Assembly: GCA_022661535.1 (NCBI GenBank) | Contig: JAKULF010000009.1 | Span: forward strand, 1,550,001 to 1,614,000 | DNA length: 64,000 nucleotides | Direction: 5' to 3' | Source: Eutypa lata | Taxonomy: Eukaryota; Ascomycota; Sordariomycetes; Xylariales; Diatrypaceae | In this document: piece by piece, positions 59,693 through 64,000 of the stretch | Layout of the letters: each line of letters starts with the position of its first letter | How positions within the stretch are numbered: the stretch's first letter is position 1 | Position numbers and translations under genes: made by a program | Notes under the pieces: generated by a model | What the model saw: the letters and a program-made list of their open reading frames with translations, nothing else | Database searches by the model: none | What the model was told of the DNA's origin: nothing

Positions 59693-61052
59693 GGCTGTCT
59701 GGCTGTTCGCTTATCAGGCGGCTGATAGTTGTATTCGGTCTGTGATAGGATATTGTTTATGTCCTTATGGGTGACAGAACGGTCAATATTCGTGACGATC
59801 TCTGTGACATGATGGCAGTATATATAGTCGACCCAACTCTGTTATAAGATTTGGCTTCATGCTATGGCGTTTATGGCTTTCACTGATTAGCGGATTAATA
59901 GGATCATCTAATATAACGACAAGGTCCGCCCACTTGCCATTTATAGGCATGGGCTAACTAGAACCACATCATGATTGGTCATCCGTAGATGTCGCTTGCG
60001 CTCGCCACTCGGCATAACGCGTTTTCATTGGATGTTTTAGCACCCTAGATCGCCGAGGCGGATATCTACCGTCCGGGTTCCCGTCTACGGCCTCGAAGAG
60101 ACGCTATTGCTGTTAATTAGTGGGTTGATATAGAACAGCGATCGTGGTCTTGTACGCCTTTCACACATGTAACAATGGCGAGCTCGTTCGACCTTGATCA
60201 CACCTAACGAGGATTCGGCATCGTCTGATCAGGGCCTAGACGGTTCTCTGCTTCCTTCGGGAAAACTCGCAGACAGTTCAAAACGAGCTTATGAACTTCG
60301 TAGCCCAGGAAACCAACTATATGGTGTGTTTAAGGGCCTTGAGAAAGTTACATATTCCTCTGAATAACGATCTATTAATCACATTGGTTGGTACAGAATG
60401 AAGCTGATTATGTGCCCCGTACTTCGTAAGAAACAGCAGACCCACTGCAGTATATCGGTCCGAGAGCTGTGCAACGGGCCGGTTTCAGCTGTTGCGCTGA
60501 CAGAAGGCTCACAATCTAACTAACCCAATAGGTAGTTATAATGTTCCATTCCAACACACCAACCCATACTCATCATATGTTAAGGACCATCTACTCCGAG
60601 GCGAACCAAAAGCACACCAACTTACATTCATGTATCTAGAACGGGCTGTTTGCTATTATCGTCTCGACCTATGCCCAGTACAGGCTGAGGAATTCTGTGT
60701 TCGTACGGGGTATCAAGCTTTGGTGTAGTTATATCTTGATGTCTTAAGCGAATACGTAAACATTCAGCACCAACTTCTACAAACGAGTTTGCCACGTGCA
60801 GCCTGTCCAACCCGCCAGGGCCGAATCCAGCCGAAGAATCACATGAATTATATTAATGTCATGTGACTTGGGTATCACCAATCCAGAGAAAGTCATTGGC
60901 ATCCAACAACACTCACTAGTTCTCAATCCCCCACTACAGATCATTCCGGTGATATGTTGTTAGCAAAACAACCTCCTACCTTTGAAATCTTTTTACTGAC
61001 TAGCTGTCATTTCGTTTTCCATGTCATAATTACAAGTTAACCTGTTTCCGCA
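59693..61052. other. Divergent spacer
   Basis: 1.4 kb between AA9 (-) and the APH-like kinase (+). No gene supported. The first about 150 bp upstream of the AA9 start would carry its promoter; no defined CreA- or Xlr1-type site is claimed. Confidence 0.5.
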
Positions 61053-61919
61053 ATGTCTGGACACATAAAATGCCTAGACGTAGACCACGAAAGCCTTGCC
61101 ATTAACAACACTCCCTTCCGACGCATCCTGACACTCCTTGCTCTTAAGACTACTGCTCGAACCTTTCGTCGGCGAGGCCTATGCGTCCCTATTTCGAAAC
61201 ACTTGCTAGTGAAGTGGGGCCGATTTGTCGACTTGACAGAAGCAGCAACTATGAAGTTTCTCACTAGCAACACTTCGATTCCCGTACCAAAGGTCTGGTG
61301 TTCCTTTGTATCCAATGGTTTCACTTACATCGTCATGGAGAGGATACGTGGCAAATGTCTGGGAGAAGGCTGGGGTAGTCGATCTCAAGAATCAAAGGAT
61401 AAGCTTCTAGCTCAACTACGACACATGATTCAAGAACTACGCTCGCTCCAGCCGCCCCCTGGCACGGGAGTGGAGAGTTGCGCTGGTGGAACGCTATACG
61501 ATTGCCGCATGCCTCGCCCTACTCTTCGTTTTGGTCCTTTCAAAACTATACAAGACTTTCACCTTTGGTTGAGGGGTAACTTGAATCCGTCGGAAAAGAA
61601 GAAAGCCAACCTCCAGCCGCAAGACGCTTGGAACGACGTCGTAGACATGGCTGTTAAACAAGATGGGCTTTGGCCCCCTCCAGTTTTCACCCATGGCGAT
61701 TTGCACCCAGGAAATATACTGGTCCGGGGGGATGAGATTGTTGGCTTGATTGATTGGGAGTTTTCCGGTTGGTACCCGCACTACTGGGAATACACGTCTG
61801 CATGGTCAACTCAGATCTTGATGACAGAGTGGCAAAATGCACTTCCTAGTTTCCTCGAGACATTTCCCGAGGAGCTTAAAATGGAGATGGTTAGGCAGAG
61901 ATGGTGGGGAGAGGTCTGA
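61053..61919 (+). CDS. APH-like (aminoglycoside/hydroxyurea phosphotransferase fold) kinase
   Basis: Single-exon frame, 288 aa. The protein-kinase-like APH fold is shown by the Brenner-type motif HGDLHPGNIL at 215-223 (catalytic Asp in HGD) and IDWEFSGWYP at 233-242 (metal-binding Asp). Upstream, YIVMERIRGKCLGEGW is the hinge, and residues 50-70 (HLLVKWGRFVDLTEAATMKFL) hold the nucleotide-binding Lys and Glu. Fungi have very many such genes with unknown small-molecule or protein substrates; drug resistance should not be assumed. Isolated in the window. Upstream sequence CCGCAATG is a plausible start context. Confidence 0.92.
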   Translation: MSGHIKCLDVDHESLAINNTPFRRILTLLALKTTARTFRRRGLCVPISKHLLVKWGRFVDLTEAATMKFLTSNTSIPVPKVWCSFVSNGFTYIVMERIRGKCLGEGWGSRSQESKDKLLAQLRHMIQELRSLQPPPGTGVESCAGGTLYDCRMPRPTLRFGPFKTIQDFHLWLRGNLNPSEKKKANLQPQDAWNDVVDMAVKQDGLWPPPVFTHGDLHPGNILVRGDEIVGLIDWEFSGWYPHYWEYTSAWSTQILMTEWQNALPSFLETFPEELKMEMVRQRWWGEV

Positions 61920-62874
61920 GGTCTATATAGGACATAAATTTCCCGTAGGTTTTAGTAAAGAGGTTGTCATTGTCCCGTAAACGACATGTTTATCATCACG
62001 TGAACGGATTGATACCACTACCATATTTCTAAGCCTGAATCTTCAATATATATTTATAGGCTCAACACTTTCAGTGATATAGAAATAATCTGGCCACAGA
62101 CCTATTACTTCAAAACACTTCTTCGTTTGACATAGCCCGCCTTTTTAGGTGTTTCATCCTCGATACTGATGGAATTACTATTGAGGTAGCTTGGTTTGAT
62201 GTTATAAACAGCCATTTATTGTACGCATTGAAAAGTGGCAAACAGTTATATAGAGGACGCGCAAAAGAATTTGAAACGCAAAGTCTTACCATCTATTCGG
62301 AATGCACATTGTGCACGGAATGATTGAATACGAGTTGGTGCTTGCAATTACTCATACCTACCTCAATATTACAGCCAAGCCCAGGTCAAACCGAATGATG
62401 TAGTGTAGAAATGTTCGTAGCGAGGTTCTCGCTTGCAAAACCTACATACATACATTCCTATGACATATTTGTGTGTTCCTAATTCCCTAGGGAGTTGATC
62501 AAGTGACACTAACAGCCTGGTAATAGTTTTAGATCATGTGTACCTCAAATAATATAAATAGGTAGAATGAAGACTTTGCTACGTTCTCAGGCAGATGCTA
62601 GATCAAACTATGCATATGCATAATACAAGAAAGTCGATAAGTTCGAGTATTCAGGCTACGGAAACTTGGCCGCAAAACAATACAAACGATTGAGATTTCT
62701 ACCTGACTTGTGTTGGTAAGTCCATCACAAAGTAGAACATCTTCTCATATCTTATTGTAATAACACATTTCTCATTATCTAGAATTATGTCAACGTATAA
62801 GTCTGCAGAAGAGCTAATGTTGTCAGGGTCTTTCCTCTAGCACACTTCGTCGAGCACCCAATCTTCCAACAATC
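61920..62874. other. Spacer between two plus-strand genes
   Basis: About 0.95 kb of AT-rich sequence. Frame 62110-62292 (-) is featureless. Confidence 0.55.
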
Positions 62875-63531
62875 ATGGCCTCCGTATTCTCCAGCACAAA
62901 AGTCAAGAACAAGCAACGCCTTTACATAGCCCTCTACCCCGCTGGCGGTGCAACTTTTTCAGACAGTGGAGAACGCAGGTAGACCACCCCCCGCCTATTC
63001 ACTCCCAACATTGAATTCGGAGACTTCCGTCAAGAGTTCTACTTACACTTCACCCTAAACAGATTTCACTGGAGCTTCTTAGTGGGACCCAAATTCGAAA
63101 ACCAAGATCATGTCCCAGGCAAACGTTACCACGTCAAAAACATCAGCGTTCCCGACCCTGCCATTAAGGATCGGTGGGAGTACGAGGAAGTTGACCTGCC
63201 AGATGTAAGAACAACAGGTCATCTCATGATCCGGATCCTTATAGGTAAGATTCTGGACGAGGCACGCTTTGTAGCAATCTTGCGGAGCGTACCTGTTGTG
63301 CAGCATAATCACAACTGGACATGTCGCACGTGGGTTATGCAGTCATTGTCGGCGTTGGAGAGGGACGACCAAGCTATGGGTACTGCAATTCTGGACGGGC
63401 CACGTATCGAATCTATTGCAAAACAGTACGCTGCCAATAAAATTGCGGCCAACCGCTTCGAAACATCTTCAAACTCCTTAGATCCGAAGCCAGCTTATGA
63501 TTTATTAAATAATAAAGAGATGATACCTTGA
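62875..63531 (+). CDS. Unknown small fungal family protein (DUF6914-like)
   Basis: Two exons, 62875-62978 and 63063-63531, giving 190 aa in frame. Donor AG|GTAGAC and acceptor AACAG|AT restore FHWSFLVGPKFE across the join. The N-terminus (KQRLYIALYPAGG) and the middle (GKRYHVKN, WEYEEVDL, RILIGKI) match the general pattern of fungal proteins that start with an R-L-Y-x-A-L strand followed by HWA/SFLVGPK, labelled DUF6914. A later segment reads NCTxWVMQSLSALE-like here (WTCRTWVMQSLSAL). Function unknown. No signal peptide or transmembrane segment. The DUF number is from memory. Confidence 0.8.
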
Positions 63532-64000
63532 AGTTGTCATAAGAAGAAACGCCCACCTAGATATTTCCTTCTTAAGCAATAAGGATAAGAAGAAGGATAC
63601 TATCCTAAGATAAGTATTAGGTAGATTTCAAATAAAGCTGCAAGTCATGGCTTCTAACAATATCAAAGGTCTTCCACCGCGTTGTATTTTTTGCAGATAG
63701 TAATCAAACGTCTACTTATGGGGAGCGTGATGAAAACAGTCGGCAATAGGCGTAGTCGAGGTCACAACACAAATAATAAGGCAAACACCCCCTTCACGGA
63801 CCACCTTTTTCATGAACCGGGCGTTTTATAAAGGCATTATCATTTATACTTATAACTTTAAAATTTAATTTCTTTATAATTAATGAAATTATTTATATTA
63901 AACTTTTACAAAAGCAACGATAATATAATCGTTATTATTATTATTTTCTTTACTTTTTTCTTTTTTTTCGATTTTTATTATTTTTAATTAAATATTACGA
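63532..64000. other. AT-rich right edge
   Basis: No gene. From about 63840 the sequence is close to 90% A+T, with long T runs and TTATTATTATT. It may mark entry into an AT-rich (RIP-affected) compartment beyond the window. Confidence 0.6.

Noticed and set aside
1..64000. tRNA, rRNA or CRISPR features
   Set aside because: No cloverleaf with A/B-box words, no rRNA segment and no spaced repeat array were found by eye. CRISPR is not expected in a fungal genome.

Overview
The window reads as nuclear DNA of a filamentous ascomycete (Pezizomycotina, most likely Sordariomycetes; Xylariales is only a guess). The reasons are compact genes with short GT..AG introns (about 50-80 nt, CTAAT/CTGAC-like branch sites), fungal-restricted families (DUF3425 bZIP, AA9 LPMO, HOS3, APH-like kinase, F-box-like family) and long AT-rich, gene-free spacers full of TAGGTA/TACCTA words. 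All gene models were assembled by hand from reading frames and splice sites; in nearly every case the exon lengths sum to a multiple of three.

Layout. 1-5.9 kb: no gene I can support. 5.9-15.2 kb: a housekeeping block with a six-exon MoCF/molybdopterin-binding-domain protein (-), GMF-type actin regulator (+), NBP35 cytosolic Fe-S scaffold (-) and HOS3 histone deacetylase (+, two exons, 1254 aa). 16.5-18.8 kb: a small membrane protein (+) and an FAD monooxygenase (-). 20.3-24.3 kb: a 1309-aa regulator (-) joining a homeodomain, zinc fingers and five degenerate helical repeats. 24.3-28.7 kb: spacer holding a TRIM-like miniature LTR element with target-site duplication. 28.7-38.7 kb: a single-pass membrane protein with a Cys-rich ectodomain (-), a two-knuckle Cys-rich protein (-), an F-box-like family gene with a probable 1-nt frameshift (+) and an SDR (-). 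40.0-40.6 kb: a hAT-type MITE with 8-bp duplication. 41.4-48.4 kb: an E2 enzyme with a SUMO-interaction-like tail (-), two unknown proteins (+) and a DUF3425 bZIP protein with no visible leucine zipper (+). 50.1-63.5 kb: methylenetetrahydrofolate reductase (+), UDP-glycosyltransferase (+), secreted intradiol-dioxygenase-like protein (+) facing an AA9 polysaccharide monooxygenase (-), APH-like kinase (+) and a small unknown family protein (+). The last 160 bases are extremely AT-rich.

How genes relate. There is no operon and no clear biosynthetic cluster. The first block is general cell biology (Fe-S assembly, actin debranching, chromatin). The 57-60 kb pair (dioxygenase-like and AA9) fits extracellular oxidative attack on plant biomass. 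The scattered redox and glycosyltransferase genes lie too far apart to be called a cluster.
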